Assembly (NCBI RefSeq): GCF_006334915.2
Contig: NZ_VDMA02000003.1
Span: 248,001 to 312,000 of the forward strand
Length of the DNA stretch: 64,000 bases
Direction of reading: 5' to 3'
Source of the DNA: Microbispora catharanthi
GTDB lineage: Bacteria > Actinomycetota > Actinomycetes > Streptosporangiales > Streptosporangiaceae
Shown here: positions 28,144 to 37,500 of the stretch, in pieces
Layout: the number at the start of each line of letters is the position of its first letter
Position numbering within the stretch: position 1 is the first letter of the stretch
Notes under the pieces: generated by a model
Seen by the model: the letters and a program-made list of their open reading frames with translations, nothing else
Told to the model about the DNA's origin: nothing
Database searches by the model: none
Position numbers and translations under genes: made by a program

Positions 28144-29700
28144 CTAACGCCCGGAAAGCCCACCGAACCATCGCTGTACGGCGGCCCGAAGCACTTCGAT
28201 CTCCGTGGGATCCGGTTCGGGTGATGCGGATGCCCAGGCCACGTAGCAGTCCGGGCGAAGGAGCAGTGCGGTGGGTGCCGGGACCTGGGGGCGCGCGGTG
28301 ACGATGTCGACGTAGTCGTGCCGCAGGTCGAGCGTCCGCGCCAGCGACGCCCGTTCGGTCAGGTCGAGCAGTAGCGGGCGTGCGGTTCTGGTCAGCTCGG
28401 CCAGCCGGACCGGCCCGGTCGGGGTGTGCAGTTCCATGTCCGGCGCGAACCGGCCGATCAGCGGATGCGCGTCGGGTTCGCCCATGTCGTAGCGGACGTC
28501 GGCGCCCGCGATGAGTTCGGCGAGGCGCTGCACGGTGCTCTTGTCGCGGAGCAGCTCGGTGAACAGTTCGCGCAGTCCGGTGACGTCGCCGCCGGGAGCT
28601 ATCAGGGCCGACTGTGCCCGCGCGTTCAGGATCATGCGGTGGGCGGCAAGTCGCCGCTCGGCCTCGTAGCTGTCGAGCAGTCCGGGCGGGGCGCTGCCGC
28701 GGATCACTGCGGCAAGTTTCCAGCCGAGGTTGACCGCGTCCTGCAGGCCGAGGTTGAGCCCGGGTCCTCCCCCGGTGGCGGCGTACACGTGCGCGGCATC
28801 ACCGATCAGGAATACCCGGCCGTCGGCGAACCGGTCGGCGACCCGGGTGTTACCGCCCGTCAGCCGACGCAGCACGTGCGGCCCCGGGCCGTCGGGCGCG
28901 CCCAGTGGCACGTCGACGCCGAGCACGCGGCGGATGCTCGCCCGCAGCGCTTCAAGGTCCATCGGGGCGTCGGTCGTGGGCAGGTCCCACTCTGTGGTGC
29001 TGACCAGCGGCGGGTGACCGGGCATCGGTGCGTAGGAGAACCCGCCGTGCTCCGTGCGGTGGGGCAGGAACGGCAGAACAGCGCCGTAGCCGGGCACGTG
29101 CAGCGCGCCGGTCGCGGGATCGACCCAGTCCGCCGGAAGGTTCACGTGCGCCGAGCAGACGGTCATCCGGTCATAGGTGACGCCAGGAAACCCGATGCCG
29201 GAGAGCTTGCGGGTGGCGCTGTGTGCTCCATCCGCGCCGACGAGGTATCGGGCCCGCAACCGGTATGCCCCGCCGGGGCTCGCGACATCGACGGTGACCG
29301 CGTCGTCGTCCTGGGACACGCCGACGACCTCGTGTTCCCGCCGGATCTCCACGCCCAGTTCGACGGCGCGCTCCTGCAGGACCTGCACGATGCGTCGCTG
29401 CGGCACCGGCAGGGCGTAGACGGGGCTGTCCTCCAGCAGGCTCAGGTCCAGGCCCAGCGCACCGAACATGAAGTATGCGGAGTTCGGCTGCGGCGGTGCG
29501 GGGCTGTCGCTGAGACGTTCGTGCAGCCCCCGGCGGTCGAGCATTCTCACGACCTGGCCGAGCAATCCGTTCGCTTTCGGTTCCTCGCTCATCTCCGGCA
29601 GCCGCTCCAGCACCACCGCCCGAACCCCTGCCAGGCTCAGCTCGCAGGCCAGCATCAGCCCGTTCGGGCCGCCGCCGGCGATGACGACATCTGTGATCAC
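28144..29700 (-). CDS. FAD-dependent aromatic monooxygenase (Rox/PgaE-like)
   Basis: Encodes 518 residues. GTG 29700 is chosen because AAGGGAG stands five bases upstream; a GTG at 29718 would add six residues. Class A flavoprotein hydroxylase motifs are complete: dinucleotide-binding GGGPNGLMLA near residues 9-18, the DG motif YLVGADGAHSATRK near 158-171, and the GD motif VFLIGDAAHVYAATGGGPG near 286-304. The last 100 or so residues resemble the thioredoxin-like C-terminal domain of these enzymes. Close family members hydroxylate polyketides or inactivate rifamycins; the substrate here is unknown. A divergent TetR gene and a tandem palindrome suggest substrate-induced expression. Confidence 0.9.
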   Translation of the reverse strand: MITDVVIAGGGPNGLMLACELSLAGVRAVVLERLPEMSEEPKANGLLGQVVRMLDRRGLHERLSDSPAPPQPNSAYFMFGALGLDLSLLEDSPVYALPVPQRRIVQVLQERAVELGVEIRREHEVVGVSQDDDAVTVDVASPGGAYRLRARYLVGADGAHSATRKLSGIGFPGVTYDRMTVCSAHVNLPADWVDPATGALHVPGYGAVLPFLPHRTEHGGFSYAPMPGHPPLVSTTEWDLPTTDAPMDLEALRASIRRVLGVDVPLGAPDGPGPHVLRRLTGGNTRVADRFADGRVFLIGDAAHVYAATGGGPGLNLGLQDAVNLGWKLAAVIRGSAPPGLLDSYEAERRLAAHRMILNARAQSALIAPGGDVTGLRELFTELLRDKSTVQRLAELIAGADVRYDMGEPDAHPLIGRFAPDMELHTPTGPVRLAELTRTARPLLLDLTERASLARTLDLRHDYVDIVTARPQVPAPTALLLRPDCYVAWASASPEPDPTEIEVLRAAVQRWFGGLSGR

Positions 29701-29806
29701 GTCTTCTCCCTTGCTCACGCGGACGAGAGCAGGGCGGATGGAGCGCCGAAGCGCGCCTGGGCCGCTGGGACATCCTCCCTGCCGACAGGCACACTACGGA
29801 CAAAAC

Positions 29807-29836
29807 TTGCGTGCACGCAAATTTGCGTCCACGCAT
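29807..29836. promoter_or_regulatory. Tandem palindromic operator for the TetR regulator
   Basis: TTGCGTGCACGCAA (29807-29820) is a perfect 14-bp palindrome. A second near-copy, TTGCGTCCACGCAT (29823-29836), follows with a 2-bp gap, giving a 16-bp centre-to-centre spacing. The pair lies in the divergent intergenic region, 22 bp before tetR and about 107 bp before the monooxygenase start, so it can control both. Confidence 0.75.
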
Positions 29837-29857
29837 CGATTCTGGAACGCTGGGACG

Positions 29858-30514
29858 GTGGAGACGAGACCGACCGGGTTGCGCGAGCAGAAGAAGCAGG
29901 CCACGCGAGAGGCATTGCGCGCGGCGGCACTGCGGCTGGCTCTCGAGCGCGGGCCGGACAACGTGCGCGTGGACGACATCGCCGAGGCAGCCGGCGTCTC
30001 CCCCAGGACCTACAACAACTACTTCTCCAGCCGGGAACAGGCGATCGTGGCCGCCGTCACCGGCGAACGGGAAGCGCGGGTCGCGGCGGCCGTGGCCGGG
30101 CGGCCCGCCGACGTCGGCCTCGCCGAGGCGGTCATCGAGGCGATCGTGGACCAGTACACCGACCCCGGCCAACCCGGTTGCGACGCGCTACTGCTGATCA
30201 CCACCCGCCCCGCGCTGCGCGACGAGTTCGTCGACGCCGCCGCCGCGATCGAACATCCCCTCAGCGACGCGATCGCCCAACGCCTCGGCCACACCGGCCG
30301 GCACACCACCGCCCGCGTGCTCGCGGCGAGCGTGGCCGCCGCAGTTCGCCTCGCTCTCCGAGAATGGCTGCAAACGACCGCCGCATCCTCCACGACCAGC
30401 GGGCTCGTCCTGCCGTCCGGCTCCCTGCCTGACCTGCTGCGCACCACGCTCGCACCGCTCACGCCCGCACTCGACGCCGCCGAGAGACAAGCAGGCCGCC
30501 GCCCGCCGCAGTGA
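29858..30514 (+). CDS. TetR family transcriptional regulator
   Basis: Encodes 218 residues from GTG 29858, the first start past the operator. Residues about 8-55 form the TetR HTH: REQKKQATREALRAAALRLA, then VDDIAEAAGVSPRTYNNYFS. The C-terminal region is helical ligand-binding sequence with little identity to known types. It is divergent from the FAD monooxygenase and probably represses it and itself through the tandem palindrome at 29807-29836. The ligand is likely the monooxygenase substrate; this is inference. Confidence 0.9.
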   Translation: METRPTGLREQKKQATREALRAAALRLALERGPDNVRVDDIAEAAGVSPRTYNNYFSSREQAIVAAVTGEREARVAAAVAGRPADVGLAEAVIEAIVDQYTDPGQPGCDALLLITTRPALRDEFVDAAAAIEHPLSDAIAQRLGHTGRHTTARVLAASVAAAVRLALREWLQTTAASSTTSGLVLPSGSLPDLLRTTLAPLTPALDAAERQAGRRPPQ

Positions 30515-30544
30515 ACCGTGCGACAGACCGGCCTCCAGCGGCGC

Positions 30545-30563
30545 TGTAACCTTGTGAGTTACA
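30545..30563 (+). promoter_or_regulatory. Rrf2 operator, copy 1
   Basis: A 19-bp inverted repeat, TGTAAC-N7-GTTACA, ends 20 bp before the Rrf2 start codon. The same arms and spacing recur twice upstream of the SDR gene, so this looks like an autoregulatory site. Confidence 0.7.
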
Positions 30564-30583
30564 CAGAGGAGACGGACGAGCGG

Positions 30584-31021
30584 ATGAGTGCGAACAGCAG
30601 GCTGACGGTCGCGGTGCACGTGCTGACGTGGATGGTGCTCGACCGCCGGGAGGGGCACGAAGTGGCCACCTCCGAACGCATCGCGGGCAGCGTCAACACG
30701 AACCCGGTCGTGATCCGGCGATGCCTGGGCGACCTGCGGAAGGCGGGCCTGGTGGAGGCCAGACGGGGCACCGGAGCGGGCTGGGTCGTCACCCGCGACC
30801 CCGAGTCGATCACGTTGCTGGACGTGTACGAGGCCCTGGACGAGGGCGGCCTCTTCGGCATGCACAACGCGCGGCCGAACCAGTCGTGCCCGGTCGGCTT
30901 CGGAATCCAGCCGACGCTGCGGCAGGTGTACGACGGCCTGGAAGACGCCATGAGGAAGCAACTGGCGGGCACCACCATCGCCGACGTGCTGCGGGACGTG
31001 CTGGCGCGGCAGAGGGAGTAG
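30584..31021 (+). CDS. Rrf2 family transcriptional regulator
   Basis: Encodes 145 residues from ATG 30584 (MSANSRLTVAVHVLTWMVLD), the usual Rrf2 N-terminus; a frame extension upstream would run through the operator. The winged helix includes SVNTNPVVIRRCLGDLRKAG near residues 45-64 and a wing with GTGAGWVV. Only one Cys is present (PNQSCPVGFGI, near residue 108), so a [2Fe-2S] cluster of the IscR/NsrR type, which needs three, is unlikely; it resembles the cluster-free YwnA-type members. It probably represses itself and the facing SDR gene. Confidence 0.9.
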   Translation: MSANSRLTVAVHVLTWMVLDRREGHEVATSERIAGSVNTNPVVIRRCLGDLRKAGLVEARRGTGAGWVVTRDPESITLLDVYEALDEGGLFGMHNARPNQSCPVGFGIQPTLRQVYDGLEDAMRKQLAGTTIADVLRDVLARQRE

Positions 31022-31116
31022 GCGGCGGGCGACGAGCCCGGCGCCCTTCCCCACCACCGGGGGGTGAGGGCGGGTGGAGGAGCCCGGCCGGCTCGCGCCA
31101 GGAGCGGGAGACCGGC

Positions 31117-31866
31117 TCAGACCTGGTTCATGCCGCCGTCGGCGTAGAGCTCGGCGCCGTTGGTGAAGCTGCTCTGGTCCGAGGCCAGGAAGAGCACCGC
31201 GCTCGCGATCTCCTCCGGCCGCCCCATGCGGCCCAGCGGCACCTGGCTCGCCAGGACGCCCTTGAGCTCTTCGGCCCGCTCCTCGTCCGGAGCCAGACCG
31301 GTGATTCCAGGGGTGTCGATCGGCCCGGGAACGATGACGTTGACCCGGATGCCACGCCCCTTGAGCTCGTTGGCCCACGTCCGGGCGAAGGACCGGATGG
31401 CGGCCTTGGTCGCGCTGTACACGCCGAACGCCTCGGCTCCGGTCGTCGCGGCCGTGGAACCCGGCAAGATCACCGAAGCGCCTTCGTTGAGAAGCGGCAG
31501 CGCCTTCTGGACGGCGAAGAACAGACCGCGGACGTTGACGGCGAAGGTCCGATCGAAATGCTCCTCTGTGACCTCCTCCAGCCGGGCGAACTCGCCGCCC
31601 CCCGCGTTGGCGAACAGCACGTCGATCCGGTGGCCGTGCCGGGCGACGGCCGCGTAGAGCCGGTCGAGGTCGGCGAGGTCGGCCACGTCCCCCTGGATCC
31701 CGACGACGTTCGAGCCGATCTCCTCGACGGCGCTGTCGAGTTCCGGCTTACGGCGGCCGGTGATGTACACCTGTGCGCCCTCGGCCGCGAAGCGCTTGGC
31801 GGTGGCGAGGCCGATGCCCGTGGTGCCGCCGGTGACGATCGCGACCTTGCCCGAGAGCTGACCCAT
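31117..31866 (-). CDS. Short-chain dehydrogenase/reductase (SDR)
   Basis: A 249-residue classical SDR with NAD(P)-binding TGGTTGIG near residues 12-19, the NAG motif (LFANAGG near 83-89), the catalytic Ser in LPGSTAATTGA near 136, and the YSATK motif near 150-154. The N-terminal Arg/Lys pattern (TGRRKPE near 36) suggests NADPH use. The ATG at 31866 follows GGAGG. It converges with the Rrf2 gene; its promoter region holds two copies of the Rrf2-type operator. The substrate is unknown. Confidence 0.92.
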   Translation of the reverse strand: MGQLSGKVAIVTGGTTGIGLATAKRFAAEGAQVYITGRRKPELDSAVEEIGSNVVGIQGDVADLADLDRLYAAVARHGHRIDVLFANAGGGEFARLEEVTEEHFDRTFAVNVRGLFFAVQKALPLLNEGASVILPGSTAATTGAEAFGVYSATKAAIRSFARTWANELKGRGIRVNVIVPGPIDTPGITGLAPDEERAEELKGVLASQVPLGRMGRPEEIASAVLFLASDQSSFTNGAELYADGGMNQV

Positions 31867-31892
31867 GTCGATCCTCCATCGATTCCGAGCGA

Positions 31893-31938
31893 TGTAACTA
31901 TTAATGTTACAACAGCGGCTGTAACCGTACAAGTTTCA
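31893..31938 (-). promoter_or_regulatory. Two Rrf2 operators upstream of the SDR gene
   Basis: TGTAAC-N7-GTTACA spans 31893-31911, and TGTAAC-N7-GTTTCA (one mismatch) spans 31920-31938, centres 27 bp apart. They share the exact arms and spacing of the site in front of the Rrf2 gene. They lie 27-72 bp upstream of the SDR ATG and about 100 bp before EccB on the other strand, so EccB might also be affected. Confidence 0.75.
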
Positions 31939-32038
31939 ACGACCTACGTCAAAGCGGGACCGCCGGGACACTGTGGAGATCACAAAGACGCCGCCGGATC
32001 AATATGCTGACTCCCATGCCCTCGGACAGGGAGGTGAC

Positions 32039-33451
32039 GTGCAGACCCGGAAGGACCTCTACCAGGCATACCGGCTGATGCAGCAGCGTCTCGGCCAGGC
32101 CCTGCTGCAGGGTGAGCCGGACGTCGCGGAGACGCCGATGCGGCGGCACACCCTGGCCACGTTCTGCGGGGTCCTGCTGTCGGTGCTCCTGCTCGCCGTC
32201 TTCGGCATCTGGGGTGTGATCAAGCCGGGCGGCGCCACCAAGCTCACCCAACCCGGCCAGCTCCTCGTCGAGCAGGACACCGGCGCGACCTACGTCTACA
32301 GCCAGCAGGAGCGCGTGCTGCTTCCCGTGGCGAACTACGTCTCCGCCCGGCTGCTGCTCGACACCGCCGACGTGACGGTGCGCGACGTCTCCGCCGCCTC
32401 GCTGGCCGCGCTGCCGCGCGGGCCGCTCGTCGGCATCCCCGGCGCGCCCGACTCGCTGCCGGCCAAGGACAAGCTGGTGCACGGACCGTGGTCGGTGTGC
32501 GTGGTGGACGGCCCCGACGCCACCGGGGCGCCGCGGCCGTACGTCACCTTGGTGGGCGGCGTGGACGTCGGCGGCAGGCCCCTCGGCGGCGGCGCCATGG
32601 TCGTGGACGACGGCCGGCAGAAGTGGGTCATCTGGGGCGACCGGCGGATGCGGGCGAGCTCCAGCGTGGTGAGCGCCCTGAACGCCCAGCCCAGGAAGGT
32701 GCCCGCGACCTGGCTCAACGCCATCCCCGAAGGCGTCGACTTCAGCGGCCCGAAGGTGCAGCACCTCGGCAGGAAGGTCCGGGGGCCCGAAGGCACGGTC
32801 ACGGCGGCGATCGGACAGGTCTTCACCGTGCCCGGCATCGGGGGCGCCCCCGCCCGCTGGTACGTCCTGCTGTCCGACGGCCTCGCGCCGATCACCCTTA
32901 CCCAGGCCACGCTCCTGCTGGCCGATCCGGCCATCAAGGCGGCGTACGGCAGGCGCCCCCCGCGGGCCGTCCCGATCGACGCGGCCACGGCCAACGCCTC
33001 ACTGTCCAAGCAGAGCGTGGTGGGCGGCGGGATGCCCGAGACGATGCCCACGGTGACCTCTCCCGCCTCCACCACGCCGCTGTGCGCGGTCTACTCCGGC
33101 ACCCGCGGCGGCTCGACACGGGCGACCCTGACCGTCGGCTCCTCGATCGCGATCCCCACGCCCAGGACCCCGGGCGGCCAGGAGACCTTCGACCAGGTGC
33201 TGCTCCCGCCGGGTATGGCGGCGGTCGCCGGCCTGCTGCCGGGCGAGGGGCAGCTGGGGTCGATCACGAACTACTTCCTGGTGACGGACCAGGGCCGCAG
33301 GTTCGCCGTCGCCTCGGCCGATCTGCTGCCGAAGCTCGGCTACGACGCCTCCGACGCCACGCCGGTGCCCGCACACCTGCTGCATCTCATCCCGGAGGGC
33401 CCGGCGCTCGACCCGGCCGCCGCCCGCGTTCCCGTGCCGCTCGGCAAGTAG
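32039..33451 (+). CDS. eccB: Type VII secretion core protein EccB
   Basis: Encodes 470 residues. GTG 32039 gives VQTRKDLYQAYRLMQQRLGQ, the standard EccB opening, with GGGAGG just upstream. One membrane helix lies near residues 43-65 (TFCGVLLSVLLLAVFGIWG), after a short cytoplasmic part containing the typical ETPMRRHTL. The rest is the large extracellular domain with repeats; two Cys (near 148 and 345) may pair. In mycobacteria EccB forms part of the inner-membrane pore with EccC, EccD and EccE. Here it is encoded apart from EccC/EccD, at the opposite end of the island. Confidence 0.93.
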   Translation: MQTRKDLYQAYRLMQQRLGQALLQGEPDVAETPMRRHTLATFCGVLLSVLLLAVFGIWGVIKPGGATKLTQPGQLLVEQDTGATYVYSQQERVLLPVANYVSARLLLDTADVTVRDVSAASLAALPRGPLVGIPGAPDSLPAKDKLVHGPWSVCVVDGPDATGAPRPYVTLVGGVDVGGRPLGGGAMVVDDGRQKWVIWGDRRMRASSSVVSALNAQPRKVPATWLNAIPEGVDFSGPKVQHLGRKVRGPEGTVTAAIGQVFTVPGIGGAPARWYVLLSDGLAPITLTQATLLLADPAIKAAYGRRPPRAVPIDAATANASLSKQSVVGGGMPETMPTVTSPASTTPLCAVYSGTRGGSTRATLTVGSSIAIPTPRTPGGQETFDQVLLPPGMAAVAGLLPGEGQLGSITNYFLVTDQGRRFAVASADLLPKLGYDASDATPVPAHLLHLIPEGPALDPAAARVPVPLGK

Positions 33452-33452
33452 G

Positions 33453-33983
33453 TCAGCCGTTGAGACGGCGGAAGTCGTCCAGATTCTGCTGGTAGAAGGC
33501 GATGTCCTCGGCCAGCCGGTCGCGCAGGAAGCAATCGGGCTCCGCCTCGCGGGCGGCCAGCCCCGCCTCGGTCCAGAACGCCTCGGCGGGCACCTCGTCC
33601 TCGCCGGGCGGGATGAACTTGAGCGCCTCCCCGAGCGCGTCCCTGGCCGCCTCCCAGCCGCTCACCACCCGCTGGAAGAGCCTCTCGTCCCCCGGCTCCT
33701 CGGTGTATTCGAGGTCGTCGGCGAGCGCGCGGCGCGCGTAGCCCGCACCGGCGAGCCGCCACTGACCGGGGTCGATCAGCTCGGACAGGCCGACGCCGAA
33801 CCGCTCCCCCTCGTCCCTGGCCTCCGCCTCGCTCGCGTACGGCACGAGCAGCTCGACCCCGCCGGACCGTACCGTCCACGCCTCGGGCCCCTCGACCGGC
33901 GGCTCCTCGCGTGCGGCCTCGTCCACGGTGAGCGCGAGATACAGCCGGGCCTCCGCGAGCGTCCGCGCGTACGGGATCGACAC
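33453..33983 (-). CDS. Small acidic protein, paralogue of the next gene; putative immunity protein or chaperone
   Basis: Encodes 176 residues from GTG 33983, chosen because it has GGAG six bases upstream and aligns exactly with the paralogue's start; ATG 33995 would add four residues. The sequence is acidic and soluble with no membrane segment. It shares with the upstream paralogue an ARLYLAL-like start, a DPG-W motif (ELIDPGQWRLAG), and the strongest block LKFIPPGEDEVPAEAFWTE. It is the last gene of the giant-protein operon, 22 bp from the paralogue, and ends 1 bp from EccB. Small acidic genes after a giant exported protein are often immunity proteins; no experimental basis is claimed. Confidence 0.7.
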   Translation of the reverse strand: MSIPYARTLAEARLYLALTVDEAAREEPPVEGPEAWTVRSGGVELLVPYASEAEARDEGERFGVGLSELIDPGQWRLAGAGYARRALADDLEYTEEPGDERLFQRVVSGWEAARDALGEALKFIPPGEDEVPAEAFWTEAGLAAREAEPDCFLRDRLAEDIAFYQQNLDDFRRLNG

Positions 33984-34005
33984 TGCCTGCTCCATTCCCC
34001 CTACT

Positions 34006-34515
34006 CTAGGCTCCGGCCAGCTCCCGGTAGGTGTCCCTCACGACGAGCAGCCGGTCGAGGCGGAACCGCCCCGGCTCGGCGGCGCGCACGGCGCGTCCCC
34101 GCTCCGACCAGAACGCGTCCTCGGGCACCTCGTCCTGCCCGGGCGGGACGAATTTGATCACTTCCTCGACCGCGGCCCGCGCGATGGACAGCGCCTGCCT
34201 CTCCCCGCCGTCCGGAACGTTGCCCGCCGTCAGGTCGGCCACCCACAGCCACTCGCCGGGGTCCAGCAACTCGGACGGCTCCGCGCCGCCGAACGTCGGG
34301 AAGCCCGTGGGCGTCACCTCCCGTTCCGGGAGTCCGAACAGGTGCTCCCGCTCGGCGCCGCACCCCGCGCACCGCCCCTCGTAACAGGTGACCAGCTCCC
34401 CCTCGACGCTCGCGAGGCCGCTGTCCCAGTCGGTGTCCGCCGAGCCGCAGGCGCAGGGGTTCAGGTCGAGATAGAGGTGCGCCTCGTCCCTGCTCCTGGC
34501 GATCGAGTAGGGCAT
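34006..34515 (-). CDS. Small acidic protein with Cys motifs; putative immunity protein or chaperone
   Basis: Encodes 169 residues starting MPYSIARSRDEAHLYLDLNP. The ATG shares one base with the stop of the giant gene (TGATG), so translation is coupled. It has two Cys pairs, NPCACGS near residue 21 and CYEGRCAGCG near 44-53, suggesting a zinc site absent from the downstream paralogue. The shared blocks are ELLDPGEWLWVAD and IKFVPPGQDEVPEDAFWSE. The role as immunity protein or secretion chaperone for the giant is inference from position and size. Confidence 0.72.
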   Translation of the reverse strand: MPYSIARSRDEAHLYLDLNPCACGSADTDWDSGLASVEGELVTCYEGRCAGCGAEREHLFGLPEREVTPTGFPTFGGAEPSELLDPGEWLWVADLTAGNVPDGGERQALSIARAAVEEVIKFVPPGQDEVPEDAFWSERGRAVRAAEPGRFRLDRLLVVRDTYRELAGA

Positions 34516-37500
34516 CACCCGTTCCTTACCTTTCGCTGCCCTGTGTCCTCCGGTGCGGGGACGGTTTCGTCCTCGTCGTCGGGCGGCTCCCAGCCGGAGG
34601 TGTTGCTGAGCCTGCGCATCCGCTCCCACAGGTCGGGGACCGGCGCCTGAGGCGGCACGGTGACCCACGGCGGCGGGGGCGCCGCCTGACCCCGCGCGCC
34701 GAGGTCGCGGGCGACCGCCTCGATCTCGTGCCGCAGCCGCGCTCGCTCCTCGTCCGAGGTCGTCGCCCTCCATCGGCGCGACAGGTAGGCGTGCTCGTTG
34801 TAGCGGGCGGAGGCACAGGCGTCGTAGCCGGGATCGAGGGCGTTCAGGAACCGGCGCACCGTCCCCTGCTCCGCCGCCGACCGCTTCTGCAGGGTGTCGC
34901 TGATCTCGTGCAGCAGCACCCGGGCCACCACGTCGGGGGCCAGCCTCGGCGCCAGCCGGATCACGTGCGGGCCGGTGCCCGCGTCGACCTCCGTACGCCC
35001 CGGGCGTCCGCCGCCGGGGTCCTCGGGCAGCACGACGAAGCGCTGCGTGCCGAACCGGGCGGTCTCGACGGTGACGACCGTGCCGTCCGGCGTCGCGGTC
35101 ACGGCGTGGACGCCCCGGCCGAAGTCCGCCGGGCGCAGGTCTGCGACGGCCGCGGGGATCTCGTCGTTCGACAGGTCGGGCAGGTGCGGGGCCCGGCCGT
35201 CGGCCACGAACGCGGTCCTGGGGATGGGCTCGGCCGTCACGCTGCCGGGCGGGGCGGTGATGAGGGCGGTGCCGCCCCAGGTGGCGTCCGCGGCCGTCTC
35301 GGGCACCGGCCAGCCCGGGTCGGCCGGCGCCGGCCGGGCGACGCCGAGGGCGTCGAGCCGTTCGCCGATGCGGTCGGCGAACCCGTCGGACCGCCCGCCG
35401 TACAGGTCACGCAGATCGAGGCCGTGCCCCTCGGCCAGCGCCACCAGGTCGGGCGGCACCGTGCCGAGGGCCTCGGCGAAGGGATCGCCGGACAGCTCGC
35501 CCGCGGGCGTGGCGCGGTAACGCTCGACGCTGCCGTCGGGCCGCGTGAGATGGAGGTGGACGTCGGCGCCGAGGTCGCGGGCGAGCAGCCTCGCCTCCGC
35601 CACGAGAGCCGTCGAACCGGGCGCCTGATTCATTCGGCCGATGTCGGCGACGATGCCCACCGGCAGCGTCCCCGTCCGTCCTCTGAGCGCCTCGGCCATC
35701 GCTCTGCTGGGGGCGGCCGGGTCGTACGACGGCTGCCTCGCGGCCAGCGCGCGCACGGTGTCGTGGGAGAAGAAGACGGCGGGCGCGGCCACCCTCTGCC
35801 GGTGGAAGTTCCACAGCGGCCGGGCGACGCCCGCGTCGCGGCGTGCCAGCATCTCCTCCAGCGCGTGCTGGAACATGATCAGGTGGGCCGTGCCGGTCGC
35901 GCCGTGCGGAATGTCCGCGGTCCGCAGCACCGTCTCCGCGCCGTCGCGCGCCACCTGGCGCACCTCGAACCGGAGGCCGAAGTCGACCCGGAACCTCACC
36001 TTGGCCCCGGTGCCCTTCACGAAGACGCTGGTCTCGTCGCGGTTGCCGCCGCTGCCCGAGCTCGACTGCGCGGTCTGGTCGCCGGCGCCGAAATCGGCGC
36101 CGGCGCCCACCGCGTGCCCGGCGCTGTACGTGCGGCCGAGCGGCGCCATCTGCCCCCGGTCGGTGGCCGTGCCGGCCGTGTTCTGCTCGCGGTCCACCTG
36201 CCCCAGTTCGGTGTCGTTGAGGCCCAGGGCCACCGGGTCGGGTTCGGAGAGGTCGGCGTGTATCCGCACGTCCACCACCTGGCCAGGTCTGCCCGGCATG
36301 GGCAGCCGGATGAGCCGGTGCCCGTCGGGGCCGGTCATCCGCTCCAGCCGGGTCGTGAGCCCGTTCCCGGTGAGCGCCTTGGCCAGCTCGGCGTAGTGCT
36401 CCATGGCGGCGGCCCCGCCGAGCAGGTCCTCCCGGGAGAGCCGGCCGAACACGGCGCGCAGCAGGTCGTCGGCCTTGAGCCGCTCGGTCACGAAGACCTC
36501 CGGCGGCACGACCCTCCGCACGTCGGGCCGGGCGGGCGGCCGCGCGGCGACCGTGCCCTCCTTCGCGACCATGCCGTCCGGCAGCACCCGGGTCATGGTG
36601 CCGCGCAGCGTGACGTGGCTGGTCCGGGGGACGCCGGTGGTCCTGGCGACGGCGCCGCGCAGGCGGCCCGACGACCGCTCGACCTCGATCCTTATGGTCA
36701 CCGGATGCTCGACGAGCTGCCCGCCGCGGAACGCCGCCGAACGCTGGATGCGGGTCCGCTGGGTGCCGGTGGAGGCCGTGCCGGTGTGCGAGCGGTCGGT
36801 GGCGACCGCTCGGCCGCCGCTGCCGACGTCCTGCCCGGCTCCGGCGTTCGCGCTGCCGCCGAACGTCTTGCCCGACGACTCGGCGCGGTCCTCCTGCGTG
36901 TATGTGTAGTCCTGGAGGATCTGGCCGAAGTTGTGGACGTTTCCGCCGTACGTCGCCTGGTCGCCGTGGAGCTCCGCCGTGATCCTGACCGTCACGTCCT
37001 CGGTGAGGTGCGGGCCGATCTTGAGCGAGTACGTCTTGACGAAGCCGGCCGACCCGGTCATGTCGTCGAGCTTGCCCCACCAGCGTTTGCCGGCGAAATC
37101 GCCGAACAGGCTGCGCAGCAGGACCGGGTCGCGCTTCAGCGCGCCGGGCGCCACCGTGCCGATCTGGCCGAGCACCTCGTCGAGCAGCCGGGTCCGCTTG
37201 CCGCCCGGGGTCGTGAGCCGGACCGACTTCACGGTGCTCTCGCCGAGGGAGTCCTCGTACAGGTCGGGGACGTCCACGCGGGTGGCCAGGTCCGGCAGCC
37301 TGTCGTGCATCTGCTTGAGCCGGTTCCCCGCGGCGGCCAGGCTCATCGGGAAGTCCTTGGCGAGCCGTTCGGTGAGCACGGCGCGAGGGTGCTTCTGCTC
37401 CAGGTCGGACCGGGGGTGGCCGTCCCTTCGCGCCAGCGCCCGGTCGGCCAGGTATCTGCGGACCAGCGGCACGGCCGTACGCGGGTCGAGCTGGAGGTTG

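Noticed and set aside
31022-31116. Terminator between the Rrf2 and SDR genes
   Set aside because: Only short or imperfect stems (for example GAGCC-N5-GGCTC) are present; too weak to call.
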